62,000 nucleotides of DNA, taken from Owenia fusiformis. Lineage: Eukaryota > Annelida > Polychaeta > Sabellida > Oweniidae. The position numbers and the translations under genes are program-made. Below, piece after piece: positions 1-12,000 of this stretch. Position 1 is the stretch's first letter. Each line of letters starts with the position of its first letter. The stretch covers positions 1 to 62,000 of the forward strand of contig CAIIXF020000001.1 of assembly GCA_903813345.2 (NCBI GenBank), read 5' to 3'. The notes beneath the pieces were generated by a model. The model saw only the letters and a list, made by a program, of their open reading frames with translations, was not told where the DNA came from and did no database searches.

Positions 1-1889
1 ATACTAACCGTACTAAACGCTAATAAATGGATTTGGAAGTACAAATGCACATATGAACAAATGATGAATATATTGCAGCAAAGAGCTTGAAACAATGTTC
101 ACCGTTTATACAGTTTAAGTTAAACTAAATAACAGCAACGCCAAAGCGTAGAAAATTAATATTTGATCTTGAACATCAAACATCAAACATTAAATGCTAA
201 GATTTCAACATCATGCTCTTGGTGCAGAACATGGTGTTTTACTTGTTTTAATCGAATATGTTTATCCTTGGTCGGGAATAGCAAATATGACGTAAATAAA
301 GGGATTACAAGCTTTATTCCTATTCTAGTCTACTGTAAAGAAACGTATACCCGGTTTTTGGGTACCCGGTTTTTTCGACCGGGTACCGGGTACCAAGTCC
401 GAACCCAGCAAACCCAGTTAAATACAATGCCTATTATGTAATGTATTGACATTAAGTAAATGATTACATGATATCTATCACACTTATTGACAGTTATAAC
501 TCTTCCCATCTGATGTGCTCAGATCACAGAATATGCCTCATAATATCAGAGCATGTTCAGGTGAAACAGAAAGATGCTATGAGTATCAGAATGGTCCTTC
601 ATGTATTCCTGACTATCAAAATTTTAAAACGTACATCAAACCTACATCAAAGTTTTTGTGTCAAATCAGTTAATGATGACACCGGGCGTACATCTAAAGT
701 GTACGGTGGTATATTTTGTCACTGTACGTTATCGGCTTTATCGATGGTTAATGTCTCATACGTAGTAATAGGGTCTCGAGAATTTTAGTCTAGGCAATTC
801 CACCCACACAATTCAGACCGGTTGGTAAATTTTGATTATATTCACATGGACGTAAAGGAATTGCATAGAAAAGACTCGTGCTATTCTTTCCTAAGATAAA
901 TCTTTTAAAACCTACGATCACAATTTTTGCTTCAAACAGCTAAAGTTTACACCCGTATATTTTGTCATTGTACGTTGTACGTGAGTACATGAGGTTGACA
1001 GACTAACATTTTGCTACTTCATTGTTCTTAGGAGTGTGTAAAATCTAGAAAGATGTTATCATATTTAACTTTTTATTGAAAGATGCAAGGAAAAAACAAG
1101 AAATTCTGGTCGAAATGTTCGTCGGTCGCAATTTTATTGCAACATTTCTTTTGTTCTTGAAATGCTACTGGAGCGCCACCGTTCGTTAATTATATGCAAA
1201 TATTTTCAATTTTCCATGAGTTTTTGTCTTCATTAAAAGAGATTTTCTTCAAAACCAGGTGAGTGCAACAAATATTGTGATCGATATTATTATGAAACGT
1301 GTCCTAATAGTCAAACTGAGTGACATATTGTTTACAATAGCATTACAAAATGTCTATAATCAAGCTTTATAAACTCACATCGCGTTGTGGGTGATAATAG
1401 GCAAAATGAGGCACGGTCAGTGTCAATGATTTTTAAACATCCGGGGTGATTCTGTGATATCTGTTAGGCTATGAACACACACTTGAATTGCTTTATGTTA
1501 TCAAGTTCTTCGAAAAGTTTATTACTGCATTGTAAGGAAGCATGTAGATTGGTTTAGCCTGAGGCTAGATCTAAATAAACAATAACAAAGAATTTTGAGG
1601 TTCACTTCCTGCTTGAAGCTTTCATATATAATATATATAAACTATTCTGTAGAATAAAGTCTCCTCAATATTACTACGGCATCAAAAAAGCTATCAGAAT
1701 TACCTCATGCATGGGACCCAACTTACATGATTTCTAGATGGTAGTAAACACTCATGAATGTAACCACATAAGCTTAATTTGTCAACAAAAGCATGAGCGC
1801 AATATCAAAGATATGTAAAATAACTGTCAAAATAACCAAAGTCACTAACTAGCTCGCAATTTTCGGAAGTTATGGTACTGTATACAGTA
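1..1889. other. Upstream sequence without a recognised gene
   Basis: AT-rich sequence with only short open frames and none resembling a known protein. Around 347-392 there is a small cluster of overlapping GGGTACC/CGGGTACC palindromes. A phrase with GTATATTTTGTCA and GTACGTT occurs near 660-740 and again near 945-990, and in reverse near 14840-14880, so part of this stretch is dispersed repeat. Whether the RERE promoter or a 5' untranslated exon lies here cannot be decided from the sequence alone. Confidence 0.5.
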
Positions 1890-4572
1890 CTGTCAATCCC
1901 CAAAGATTTTCTCGCGGGACAGATTTTTTAGACCCAGTGCCCAAAATTCGCGGGAATTCGGGGGACATCCACCTAAATTTATGGGATTTCGCGGGACATA
2001 TAAGTAATTTGCATGATTGCGCTAATACTTCAAATTTTGATCAACTTCGCAGGATTTCACGGGACCATTCGAGGGACAAACACACTAATTGCGGGACAGT
2101 AACAGTAGTAGCCACATGCATAGTAAAAAGGCTAACGTTGGATCTATTTGTGACCTACATCCCTATTTTCGTAATTAAAATGAAAGTTGAACTCTTCCTC
2201 TTTATTTTGATACTAAATAACGGGAATGTGCTAAAAACCCTTCGACCCTACGACCTATTACTTACTGGGTGTCAAGAATTTTTGGAATTATATTTTTTAT
2301 AGAAACCCTTTGACCTTCAATTTCTCAGACCATATGAAGTTGCTGGAAATATTACTATGTGTATCAACTTAAGAATCTGTCCCTAGAGAGTTAAAGATAT
2401 TTGTTGTATTCAAGCACATAATTTCGAACGTGAATGTTTCTTACCTCCTCCATTGAAGAGTCAGAAAAAATATTTGAGCTTTTCCCATCATATTGTAAAT
2501 GTTGCGCTTCGTGCATATTTTCACGAGGTCAAATCAAATTTTATATACAGTTTAAAAGAGTACTGTCTTTTGATTTTATCAATTTTGATTCCATTTGGAT
2601 TTGTATAGTTATGAATCTTAAGTCCAATAAATGAGTAGGGCCATAAGAAATAGATTTTTTGTTTTGCGTCCTACAAAATCCAAAGCTTGCAAGGGTACAA
2701 GGAAAATAAACACAAACTCATAATGGCCACCTAGCCAATGTGCCATGCTTATGAGTGTGAACATATCAAATGTGAAAAATCAGCCCCCTACTTTTCGAGT
2801 TAAAAACGCAAAATAACACACATTAAGTTAGAAGCTTTTTTTTAAAATGGCTGCCTACTTGCCAAAGTGTCATAAGATAGTGTGGCATGCTTATAAGTAT
2901 TCACATATTAAATATGAAAAAATCGCTCCATAGCCTATTACTCTTCCCAGTTACAGCAACAATCGTAAAATAGCAAGATCACTGTTATTTTGATTCGTAA
3001 CCAGGAAGTTCATCCATTTTGTTACATTGACGTAATGTAGTTCCGTCAAAGTAACTAGTTGTGGATGTGAAGCTGGCCACCATGTTTTTTACCTCATTAA
3101 ATATTTAAGTTTTCAAGTTAATCAATATCCTATCTAATGTTTTTCATTCAAAACATACTGTTTTATATGTTATAACTAAAATGTCGTAAAATTTACACAA
3201 ATGGCGGCCATTTCTAAATTGGCAGCCATTCATAAAATTGGTTTTCGAGCAGAACTTGCGCTTTCATGGGCCATATACATGTAAATTTAAACGATATTGG
3301 TCCAATCATTTGAGTAATCATCTGGACGGACGGACTGATGGATGTATGTACTTTCTACTTAGAATTTTGACGCACATCAAATTGTCCGCTATTTCTGATT
3401 CAGATTGAACGAAAAATGCGATGGTATGTTCAGACCCTTGGGGTTGCTATTTGGAAGTGATTGTTTTTCTGATTTGCTTAAAATCTTGCAAGCAAAAGGA
3501 CGCAAAACAAATAATCTAATTCTTATGCCCTAGTCTAAATTAGTGTGTTTGTTCATTTCCTGCCTACCGGGCATAGAAGAAAATCATTCATTTTCAGTTA
3601 TTCATGTTCTTTCTGGTCAAATATCGAGAAAAGTACATGTCCATTAATTGTGAGAATTATTTCTTAAATTATCGGTGAATTAAGCTTTTTAATGGTGTAT
3701 AAAACTTTGTAATTAGTTTTATATTTCTAGAGATATCATAATTTGAAAAGTGTGTTTTTCAGCGCGATTCTTATATTCCTTACGCAATTCAGCTGCACTA
3801 TTCACACCTTTGATTGACAGGCTAGCGGTAGATTATTAATTCTTTGAAGTGACAATGTTTTGAGTTATACAAACCTTCCTAATTCATGAATATTCATATT
3901 GTCATAGATACATTTTATGACCAGAGATTCTAGAGTTCTCACGATTTCCGCTGAGTCTAATAACCATCATATTTGTAATGTGTGGGGTTGGTGTAAAAAA
4001 TCGGTAACAAGAGGACTGGGTACCAACTATGTTTCCATTGAAAGAGTCAGTACGTACGAGTACAAAACATATTCCAATTAGGTAGATTAAATCCTACGGG
4101 GAACTGAAGTTTGAACTATACATAATCATGTATAAACTAGAAAACTAGACTGGGAAATCTCGACACTCAGTAAGTTGAAGGGTCGTAGGTCGAAGGGTTC
4201 TAAGAACATTCCCAAATAATGGCATACTAGGTACTTTAGAAGCCAACTATGGTGTTATTTGGATCAAAATCACAGTTTTTTAAATGGACCATATGCTCTT
4301 TCCAAAAGCAGTCTTGGATGAGCTGATGCACTAGGAGTTTGGCAGCACTTTTCAAATTAGGTAAACTTTACTCCTCAAAAGTGCAAAAAACTTAGCTTCT
4401 TATATCACAAGATAATCACAATTATTAAGCCTAGGGGATTGCAACAATTTTGGAAATTCGCAAATGTCAAAGCTGACATTTGTGGGACTTCGCGGGACAA
4501 AACGGGACACACAAATTAGCAAAATTTTGATCAAATTTGCGGGATAATCCCACCATTAACGGGACTTGACAG
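1890..4572. mobile_element. Putative foldback element with long degenerate inverted ends
   Basis: The left end has CTGTCAATCCCC at 1890 and several CGCGGGAC phrases; the right end has the reverse complement form GGGACTTGACAG ending at 4572 with similar CGCGGGAC phrases. Further in, 2220-2290 (ACCCTTCGACC, CTTACTGGGTGTC) matches the reverse complement of about 4150-4226. No transposase frame is visible. The arms are diverged, so this is probably an old non-autonomous DNA element; the exact ends are uncertain. Confidence 0.4.
2636..3532. mobile_element. Non-autonomous TIR element nested in the older foldback
   Basis: About 36 bp at the left (2636-2671, starting TAGGGCCATAAGAAATAG) is the imperfect reverse complement of 3497-3532 (ending TCTTATGCCCTA). 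The interior has no coding sequence but holds short palindromes of the AAATGGCTGCC type and a phrase resembling the satellite units at 21-22 kb. The outermost TA at each end could be part of the TIR or a TA target duplication. Confidence 0.55.
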
Positions 4573-4881
4573 CTCTGGTTATATTAATGAACATACATGT
4601 CTATTGTCTAACTAAATGTATGCTCGCTTATTTATGGATGACTAAACCAAAAGCGAATATCCAGGTCAGTGATCTGGGTATTGACCCCTTGGCGTATTGA
4701 TTACATCATCGCAACAGGGCTACTGTGTTAATAGATTAATATATCAGACTATTCTCCCTTTTAAAAGCCTGAAGCAGGAAGGAATATAGCATGTAACCGC
4801 CAATATAGCATGTAAAAGCCTTCAAGTCTTTCTTATAACATGTTATCCTCCATTGTTCTGTAAATGAACATCAAACTTTGA

Positions 4882-5312
4882 ACAAATATTTCACTTTATT
4901 GAGGTGAATACCTGTACATCTTTCACAAGTGATATTCCACGAAGCCCGAAGGGCAAGTGGAATATCACCTTGTGAAAGTGCTACAGGTATTCACCGAAAA
5001 TAGAGTGAAATATTTGTTTTATTATATCACTGTCTAGTTAAACATCCCTAATATTATTAAGTCATTAAGTCTTCAGATATTTTTACGAATCTACTATGTT
5101 CGTCTGCCATTTTGACTTAAACTGAACTAAATTATTTACACTGAACGAAAACAGATTCTTTGAAAATTCCTGGGAGCGTGGGATATCGCTAGATATCTCA
5201 CGGTTGTCTTATCTGATTAGCATTGCAATTGAATATCGCCAGATATCCCACGACATGTGACCCGGTTTTGACCAATCATACTGTCGCTAGCTAGATAGTG
5301 ATATAATAATTG
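4882..5312. mobile_element. Double-hairpin element (two adjacent palindromes)
   Basis: Hairpin 1 spans 4882-5016: left arm ACAAATATTTCAC, GGTGAATACCTGT and GTGATATTCCAC pairs with GTGGAATATCAC, ACAGGTATTCACC and GTGAAATATTTGT, around a GC-rich tip (GAAGCCCGAAGGGC). Hairpin 2 spans about 5019-5311, with outer arms TTATATCACTGTCTAG / CTAGATAGTGATATAA and an inner GGGATATCGC...GATATCCCACG pair. There is no ORF. The architecture repeats at 43.9-44.5 kb with different sequence. Confidence 0.6.
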
Positions 5313-5805
5313 GTAATATTCAATGGTTTTCTTTAAGACATGGTTTGTTGACATGCCCCATATATCATTTCCATGAAATCTCCAGATTTTGGAGAGCCTG
5401 GGTGCAAATAAATCAAGAAAATTTTCAGGCCACTGAAAAAAATCAAACAAAGATCTTGCACATAATAAATAACATCTAGCAAAGAGGTTTAGGAATTAGT
5501 GAGAGGCGCATTCAGATTTCAAATTTTTCTCAGTTCTCCGCAAGGTCAAGCAAGGTAGATCAGCCCTGGTCAGATTACTGTTCTGCCAAATGTTGTCTAA
5601 CATACAGTTATGAGAATATTTTTTAAACAATTATTAGAAATATTTGAAGAACTATTTTATCAGAGAAATAAACATCTACTTATTCACTGATGTTTAAAAA
5701 ACACAAAAATAAACCATTGAATCCCATAAACAGCTTCAAATAATTATGATTTTCTTACAGTCTTTCAGGCTTCATATTTGAAGTGAGATCATAGATGTGA
5801 CACAG
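5313..5805 (+). other. Sequence upstream of coding exon 1 and its splice acceptor
   Basis: No other gene is seen. A good acceptor (pyrimidine tract then TTTTCTTACAG) ends at 5760, with a second AG at 5768. Downstream of these, an in-frame TGA at 5779-5781 precedes the first in-frame ATG at 5806. Exon 1 therefore most likely starts with 5' UTR, implying a further untranslated exon upstream, possibly outside the window. Confidence 0.45.
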
Positions 5806-6082
5806 ATGGAGCATTTACATGATTCAGGGCCCATAAGAGGCAGGAGCATTCCAACAAATACAATTTCCATGGCAATGAATAGTTCAAACTCAATGAACAC
5901 TTCCACCCCAGAAGCTTTACGACGTAAACGCAAGAAAAAAAAGAAAAGAGGTGGGTTGGATTTACAACGCAGTGGAACTCCCCAAAGGGGAATAGTCCCA
6001 GGAAAAAGCCGTAAAATATTCACACGTGGGACTGAAATTACTAAATTCCGAGCTAGTGATGGAACTATCTATCACAAAGGAG
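5806..6082 (+). CDS. RERE: RERE/Atrophin-family corepressor, coding exon 1
   Basis: Encodes 92 residues plus one base: a low-complexity N-terminus, a lysine/arginine block (RRKRKKKKKRGG, a likely nuclear localisation signal), then GTEITKFRASDGTIYHKGG, which matches the start of the BAH domain in RERE proteins. The start ATG at 5806 is chosen because it is the first one after an in-frame TGA at 5779. The exon ends before GTGAGT at 6083 (phase 1). Vertebrate RERE also has roughly 90-100 basic residues before its BAH domain. RERE/Atrophin (Grunge in Drosophila) is a nuclear corepressor acting with histone deacetylases and nuclear receptors; that role is family knowledge. An alternative start in an upstream exon spliced at one of the AGs before 5806 cannot be excluded. 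Confidence 0.85.
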
Positions 6083-6677
6083 GTGAGTGATAATTTCATT
6101 ATGATCCTTATCTCCATATTAATTAATTGAATCTTATTTAGTGCTTTTGAAACTGAAGTTCATTTCTTTGCACTAAAAGTACAATGTGAAAAGCTGTAAC
6201 CATTGTCATGCTATGATCAAGGTCAAATGTTATAATCAAATTATTAAAATGTACATGAAGAGAAGTGAATGTGATCCTTGGATCAAAGGTTCAATGCCTT
6301 ATCCAGTGAATTTATGTCCAATAACTAGTGGCTGTTTTTAATTTTAAAAAAAACAAACATTCATTTTCTCAGAAATGAGGCAAAGTATCATCTTCATGTT
6401 TTTTAAAATGAATCAAAAACATATTGAACAACATTTTAGATGAATTCTCGAAATCGTTGTCCAACTCTTCAAAAGGGGGGACACGAAAATCTTTCCTTAT
6501 ATGGTCAAAATATTTCCCATGATGCAGTTCGCGTAGGAACAAATTTATACTTCCTTGTTTTCCCTCATAGGTTTAACATGGGGATTTTCACACCTATTTT
6601 TCAAACGATATATTCGTTCATATTACCGTACGAGAGTACAGAAAAAATTATTAGAAACAATTGATCTTTTATTAATC
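6083..6677 (+). other. Intron 1, left part, no feature recognised
   Basis: Intronic AT-rich sequence directly after the exon 1 donor (GGAG then GTGAGT). No gene, clear repeat or conserved block is visible before the TIR element near 6.68 kb. Confidence 0.5.
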
Positions 6678-7793
6678 TTAAGGGGCGGGGTCAAAATATC
6701 GATGTTCATATGGAGACGAAAGTACTTTCGCGAGGGGGGAGGGGGGTTTTGGGCACTTTCGTTGACCAAAAAACATCGATAATTCGGATCTGATATACAA
6801 AAAATAATTGGACTTACCCACTTTTTCTGGCGTTATGTTCTGATAAAAAGGCTTGTTTTCAATAGTTCGTGAGCTTTTTTGTGTGATAGGTCCAAAATAT
6901 CGGTAGATAAAGACGATAATTCGATCATTTTTCAAATAAATTCCGTACTTTTCCCTCCTCCTTTTGAAGAGTTCAATGCAGTTAAATTGCGAACGTGTGT
7001 TAATTCACCGTAATAATAACCCGGCAAAAAAACATTACAAGTCACGGCAAAACTGATGCATATAATGATTGTTAAGTGGATGGAATCGCTATAGTATATC
7101 ATCGGTGTATAAAGCAGGCCTGTCAACCGTCCCGCAATTTGCGTATTTGTCACGCATTTGCTGAAGAATTTGAAGTCACGCCAGTTATTTTTGCGTGACA
7201 GAAAATGTCACGCAAATACGCATTTTACCTGGTAATTGTCAAGCAAAAATATTTCTGTAGAAAAATCTCTAAAAAAGATCGTGTACACAGCAAAAATACG
7301 AACGCGGGAAAAAAAATTTACGCATTTCGTTCTGACTTTTCACGCGAATTACGAATATGTCACGCATTCCGTTCGAAATTTTTCGTACCCTCCCCCCCCC
7401 CCCCCCCCCCCGTTGAAGGATGTTTGAAACGCGAGCGAAGTGAGCGCGAAAAATTTGAGGTGTTCAAAATTTGGCAAGATGTAATGAAATTTAAACCAAG
7501 GTGTTCAAAATTTGGATCAAGGTGTTCAGATTTGGACCAAGGTGTCCACATTTTGAGGGGAGGTGTTCAACATTTCCAAGTCACTCATGTTAGGTGTTCC
7601 CAAGTTGACAGGCCTGATAAAGGTAACATGTTCATCAATGTAATCACGGGTTCCAAATCATTTGACAGTCACTGAAAATCAATGTTTTTTTGAAGTGACC
7701 TGAGCTTTCGTCTAGAGGGGGGGTGGGGGGGTTGTTGTCCAAACGAAATTACTTTCGTCTCCATATGAACATTGATATTTTGACCCCGCTCCT
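6678..7793. mobile_element. Non-autonomous TIR element with about 50-bp ends
   Basis: AGGGGCGGGGTCAAAATATC at 6681 onward, continuing through GTTCATATGGAGACGAAAGT to 6730, is matched by the reverse complement of 7744-7793 with only a few differences. G-rich runs (GAGGGGGGAGGGGGG) lie just inside each end. There is no transposase frame. A second element (7115-7616) is inserted in its middle. The target duplication could not be fixed. Confidence 0.6.
7115..7616. mobile_element. Nested 502-bp TIR element with 6-bp target duplication
   Basis: Perfect 13-bp TIRs, CAGGCCTGTCAAC at 7115-7127 and GTTGACAGGCCTG at 7604-7616, are flanked by ATAAAG on both sides (7109-7114 and 7617-7622). It is short and non-coding. 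The interior repeats TCACGC and AAGGTGTTCAAAATTTGG phrases and holds a 20-base poly-C run at 7392-7411 and a GC tip CGCGAGCGAAGTGAGCGCG near 7430. The CAGG start suggests a hAT-like MITE, but hAT duplications are normally 8 bp, so the superfamily is open. Confidence 0.7.
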
Positions 7794-8807
7794 AATATAA
7801 CAGCTATTTTTTTCATTATATTGGATATAGCGTGGTGAAAACGATGATTGAAAAGTGAGAAAATATTCCGGAAAAGGTCACGTGATCAGTTGACTGGTCG
7901 CCATATTGGGAAAAAACAATTCCATTCGACTTTCAATACTTTCATGCCAATCTTACCGCACTTCAAACTGCAACATCGATGCAACAACTGAATAAAAGTA
8001 TTCATCTTCAAATTACATTATAAAGTTACGTTGAAAATCCACAAACAACTGAGCAGTAGACCAAAGAAGACGCGTCGCTATTATCTAGGTCAATCTGTTC
8101 AGTGGTCCGAAAGCAAATCTATATTACTCGTTTCCGAATTTTGTTGTTCATTGTACAATCTTTTATTGGTTAAACTCGGTATACTGACTATTAAAGCAAT
8201 GACAAAGAAGAATACTTCCGATGGAATCATTGTTTTATTTAGCGTGCGGGTGTAAAAACAAAATTGCGTAATTAGTTTGATTTAGAACTTTCGGGTCACG
8301 CAAATAGTTACGCGAAATGCATAGTGGGAAAACATTGACCAATAAAATTTTGTCATTTTTGAGTGCTTTTTCAGTACATATTTGCGAACGTTCTGATTCA
8401 AAGAGCGAACCGCGAAAGGGAGAATTTGATGCAAATCACTGAAGTGCCTTTGGTAGAACAAGGGTTTCAAACATGGTGAAAATGATAATTTTTGCAATTT
8501 TTAGGCGATTATTAACATGTTAACAAATGGGCATCAAAAGATGTGGTAGGGGGAGGTCTAAACATCACATTTGATTGAAATCTTTTGTGCTTGCTTTCCT
8601 TTATCAGGAGGCCAACTGGGCAAAATCCATCTTGATTTGAAAAAAAGTTGAAAAGTGAAATACCCTACTCTTCGGCTCATTCAGACTCCTTGTATGAGCT
8701 TAAGAAGTAACCGATTAGTCAGACTTGGTTCAAATATGTTTATATTTTTTAATCATTTTCCTCGCTCTTTGGACTTTTACTAACTTTTTGTCAGTTATTC
8801 CAAATTT
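7794..8807 (+). other. Intron 1, middle part, no feature recognised
   Basis: No coding similarity. The stretch 8270-8420 contains TCACGCAAATA and GAACGTTCTGATT phrases loosely like the interior of the 7115-7616 element, so it may be an older relative. Confidence 0.4.
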
Positions 8808-9146
8808 ATTGTTTTCCTCATTGTATGTCCCTGAGTTAACCTTATTGAGCCAAATGGGGAAAGATCAGTGAGACAAGTCTCAAATACATTTGTAATAAAG
8901 ATGATTAATTGTTTTATATTATTGTTTTCCTCATTGTATGTCCCTGAGTTAACCTTATTGAGCCAAATGGGGAAAGATCAGTGAGACAAGTCTCAAATAC
9001 ATTTGTAATAAAGATGATTAATTGTTTTATATTATTGTTTTCCTCATTGTATGTCCCTGAGTTAACCTTATTGAGCCAAATGGGGAAAGATCAGTGAGAT
9101 AAGTCTCAAATACTTTTGTAATATAAATGATTAATTGTTTTTGTAT
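8808..9146 (+). repeat. Three tandem copies of a 113-bp unit
   Basis: The unit starting ATTGTTTTCCTCATTGTATG begins at 8808, 8921 and 9034, exactly 113 bp apart. The first two copies are nearly identical and the third has a few changes near its end, so the duplication is recent. Each unit contains the mirrored phrase GTGAGACAAGTCTCA. Confidence 0.9.
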
Positions 9147-9200
9147 TTTATTGCTTTCCTCACTTGGTCTTAGTATAAAAACCACTTGTAAAGAATTATA

Positions 9201-11060
9201 CCCTTAAGAAAAAAGCCATGGTAACCATGGTATTCCATGGTGCGTCCATGGTAATCCATGGTTTTCCATGGAAATTCATGGTTTTCCATGTTATTTTCCA
9301 TGGAAATTCATGGACGCCCATGGTAATCTTCCATGGATATTTACCATGATTTTCCGTGGTAATTGGTGGTTTGATAATTGGTTTTTAATGGATGTGTCAT
9401 GGGCGGCTTTTGACACATGGAGATGTAAAATCAACAATTATGGTAGGATTTGTATTTACCAAAATCTCCAAAATTAATGTTTTGATGATATATCCCAGTT
9501 GGACTGAGACTTATCATAGAGAAAAAAGGTGGACATTTCATTTTTTAGGTTTAGCAAGAACGTTCATTGAATGTTAAACTCAGCTTCCTTACAAATTAGA
9601 AAATATGTGAAAATTATATAATTTTTTTATATAGAAATATGATAGTGCAGTTAATGCAGCACAGAGTAGGCCACAAGATTTCAAAAACAATTGTGCAAAG
9701 GGCTTTTGTGTAGATCAAGACTAGATAGAGGTTGCTTATTTTTTAGGCCAAACACTTCTTTCCTTTGAAAAAGATCAAGTCAAACTAACCCAAGCTCTGT
9801 TTTTATTTCAATACTTTCTTTAATTTTCAGTTTTAAAAATCAATATGAAATAATTTAATAAATAATTTTTTTAAAATTACATTTCGTATATTTGAGAATA
9901 CAATCAAAAACCATGGTTTCTTTCTTTGAAGTTGAGGAAACTGTAATCAAAAGCCATGGAAGTCGGTTGATTGCAATCGAAAGCCATGCTTTTCCATGAT
10001 TATTTCTTTGATGTTTCGGAAAGTGCAATCAAAAGCCATGGTTTTCCATGGTTATTCTTTTGATCTTTTGAAAGTCCATGGTTTTCCATGGGCTATTTGT
10101 TTGGTCTTTTGGAAGCAGAAAAAAGAATAAAACATTTTGTTTCTAAATGAATTCTCCAAATTAAGTCCCATTCAACCTTTATAAGAATATTATCTCTCAA
10201 ATTAATGTTAAAAAATTAATCTCTTTGCAACAGATTATAATAGTTCATTTGCATAATTCTTAAATATTCTGATCTTAATTGTTATTATATATGATAATCT
10301 TACTCTTTCTAATGCTCCCTCTTCAGTAATTATTATTGTCGGTGAGTGTAGACAGTGCAAGTCAAAAACTCATTGTTGATCAAATAAAACCAAATAGGAT
10401 TTACTCCAAATAAAAATGTTTATTCAGTCTACAATAAGGGAATCCAGTGAGCTGATTTTATCACTTATTTTGTCTTTTTTTACATCAGTGCCAAAGTTAA
10501 ATGAAAGCAAATCCCAGCAAACAAATTATTACTTGTAATTGTGGGGTCAAATCATCAATTAAAAAAATATTAAGTAAAAAGTTCTTTGTCATATGACACT
10601 ATGTACAGAACGTACAAACATATATTCAGATTGTAAAAACATGGTTGTATTTCAGGCCTGAAACCAGCTTTTGTCAAGAAGGTTGACTTTCTCAAAAATT
10701 TGAGGGGGAGGGGCGTCATATTCTTCTCTCTATGATTAGTCTCAATCCAGCTTGGATTCATTCGTTAAAATATTGATTCAATTTTGAAGATTTTGGTAAA
10801 AACAAAACATGCCAAAATTGTTGATTTTACAACTCAAGTGTCATGGTAAAAACATGGCATGTCCATGAAAAAACAATTACCAAACCACTAATTACCACAG
10901 AAAATCATGGTAAATATCCATGGATTACCATGGGTATCCATGAATTTCCATGGAAAATACCATGAAAAACCATGAATTTCCATGGAAAACCATGGATTAC
11001 CATGGACGCACCATGGACGCACCATGGAATACCATGGTTACCATGGCTTTTTCTTAAGGG
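9201..11060. mobile_element. 1.86-kb foldback element with about 340-bp CCATGG-rich arms
   Basis: Starts CCCTTAAGAAAA at 9201 and ends TTTTCTTAAGGG at 11060, with TA on both sides (9199-9200, 11061-11062), as in TA-targeting elements such as the Tc1/mariner superfamily. The arms run to about 9535 and from about 10720. Each has a dozen or more CCATGG hexamers spaced 8-20 bp apart, then a more ordinary stretch with CAAAATC and GACT(G/T)AGACT. More CCATGG hexamers occur between the arms (9910-10090). No transposase gene is visible. It lies wholly in intron 1. Confidence 0.75.
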
Positions 11061-11398
11061 TAGTCACCTTTCGGATTGGTTTTAGTTTGTGAACATGAAT
11101 TGTAAATTGTAAATAGTTTGGACTAAACTTTAAATTTATAAAAAAAATAAACTATTATGATGAGTTATAAGGAATTGACTTGCTTGTCATTCTTTACAAA
11201 ATTAGATAACTTTAATAATTGATTGGACCAACCAAGGGGTCCAACAGTATGAATAATTAATTTATGGTATCCAAAACAAGATGTACCTCAAAATCAAGCA
11301 ATTTTGATTCCTCAGCCCCATTGTAGAGACTAATTTGCAAACATGGTGCATATTTGATTCTCTCTTTAACTTACATGAAACCTATGTTCCATTTTCAG

Positions 11399-11469
11399 AT
11401 CATGTCTTCCTTGAGAACAGTCATCCACAACAACCATTCTATGTCTGTTGCATACAGGAGTTCAGACTG
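11399..11469 (+). CDS. RERE: RERE/Atrophin-family corepressor, coding exon 2 (BAH)
   Basis: A 71-bp exon between acceptor TTTTCAG and donor GTAAGT. With the G carried from exon 1 it reads GDHVFLENSHPQQPFYVCC followed by IQEFRL, matching the BAH segment of RERE (vertebrate form GDCVYIESRRPNTPYF...). Phase 1 in, phase 0 out. BAH domains are protein or nucleosome interaction modules of chromatin regulators. Too short to be found by a plain ORF scan; identified by frame and similarity. Confidence 0.93.
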
Positions 11470-12000
11470 GTAAGTACTCATTATCTTGTGTGTATACCTT
11501 CTATTTGGTAGCTTCGAAGTCATTAACAACTGCCTCCTCATGTAAACCAAACTTATCAGATGATATGTGGCATTTTGCGAGTGAAATTGGCAAATTCTGC
11601 AAGCTTTCAATTTTGCAGGAATTTCAGTGTTTTTATTGCAAAAGGGCTATATGGTCATTGTCTTGAGCTGATGGGCATGCATGCATCTGTTTTGGAGGTT
11701 GGGTAGCACCACAATAGTCTTGTCACCAAAGTTCCAGGAAAACTGCTTTCAGTTAAAACTTTTACATATGCAAGAGCAGATAAGTGTCAATATTTGATTC
11801 GGATTCGGGCAAACTTTTGAGTAAATTAAATGGCAGCCATTTTGCAATATTTGCAGTATTTTGCAGTATTTTTGTGTATCTTGTTAGACAAAAAAGACAA
11901 ACATGTAACAATTTGGTGAAGGTATATTCTAGAGCGTGAAAGAGCTTCATAATATTGATATATGGTAAAAACAACTGCCAAAACCATAAATTACAGACGC
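11470..12000 (+). other. Intron 2, left part, no feature recognised
   Basis: No gene or clear repeat. Ends at the start of the hairpin element that contains the 55-bp minisatellite. Confidence 0.45.

Noticed and set aside
7205-7675. 156-codon + frame with a proline run
   Set aside because: The proline run is the poly-C tract inside a MITE; no similarity and no neighbours that support a gene.
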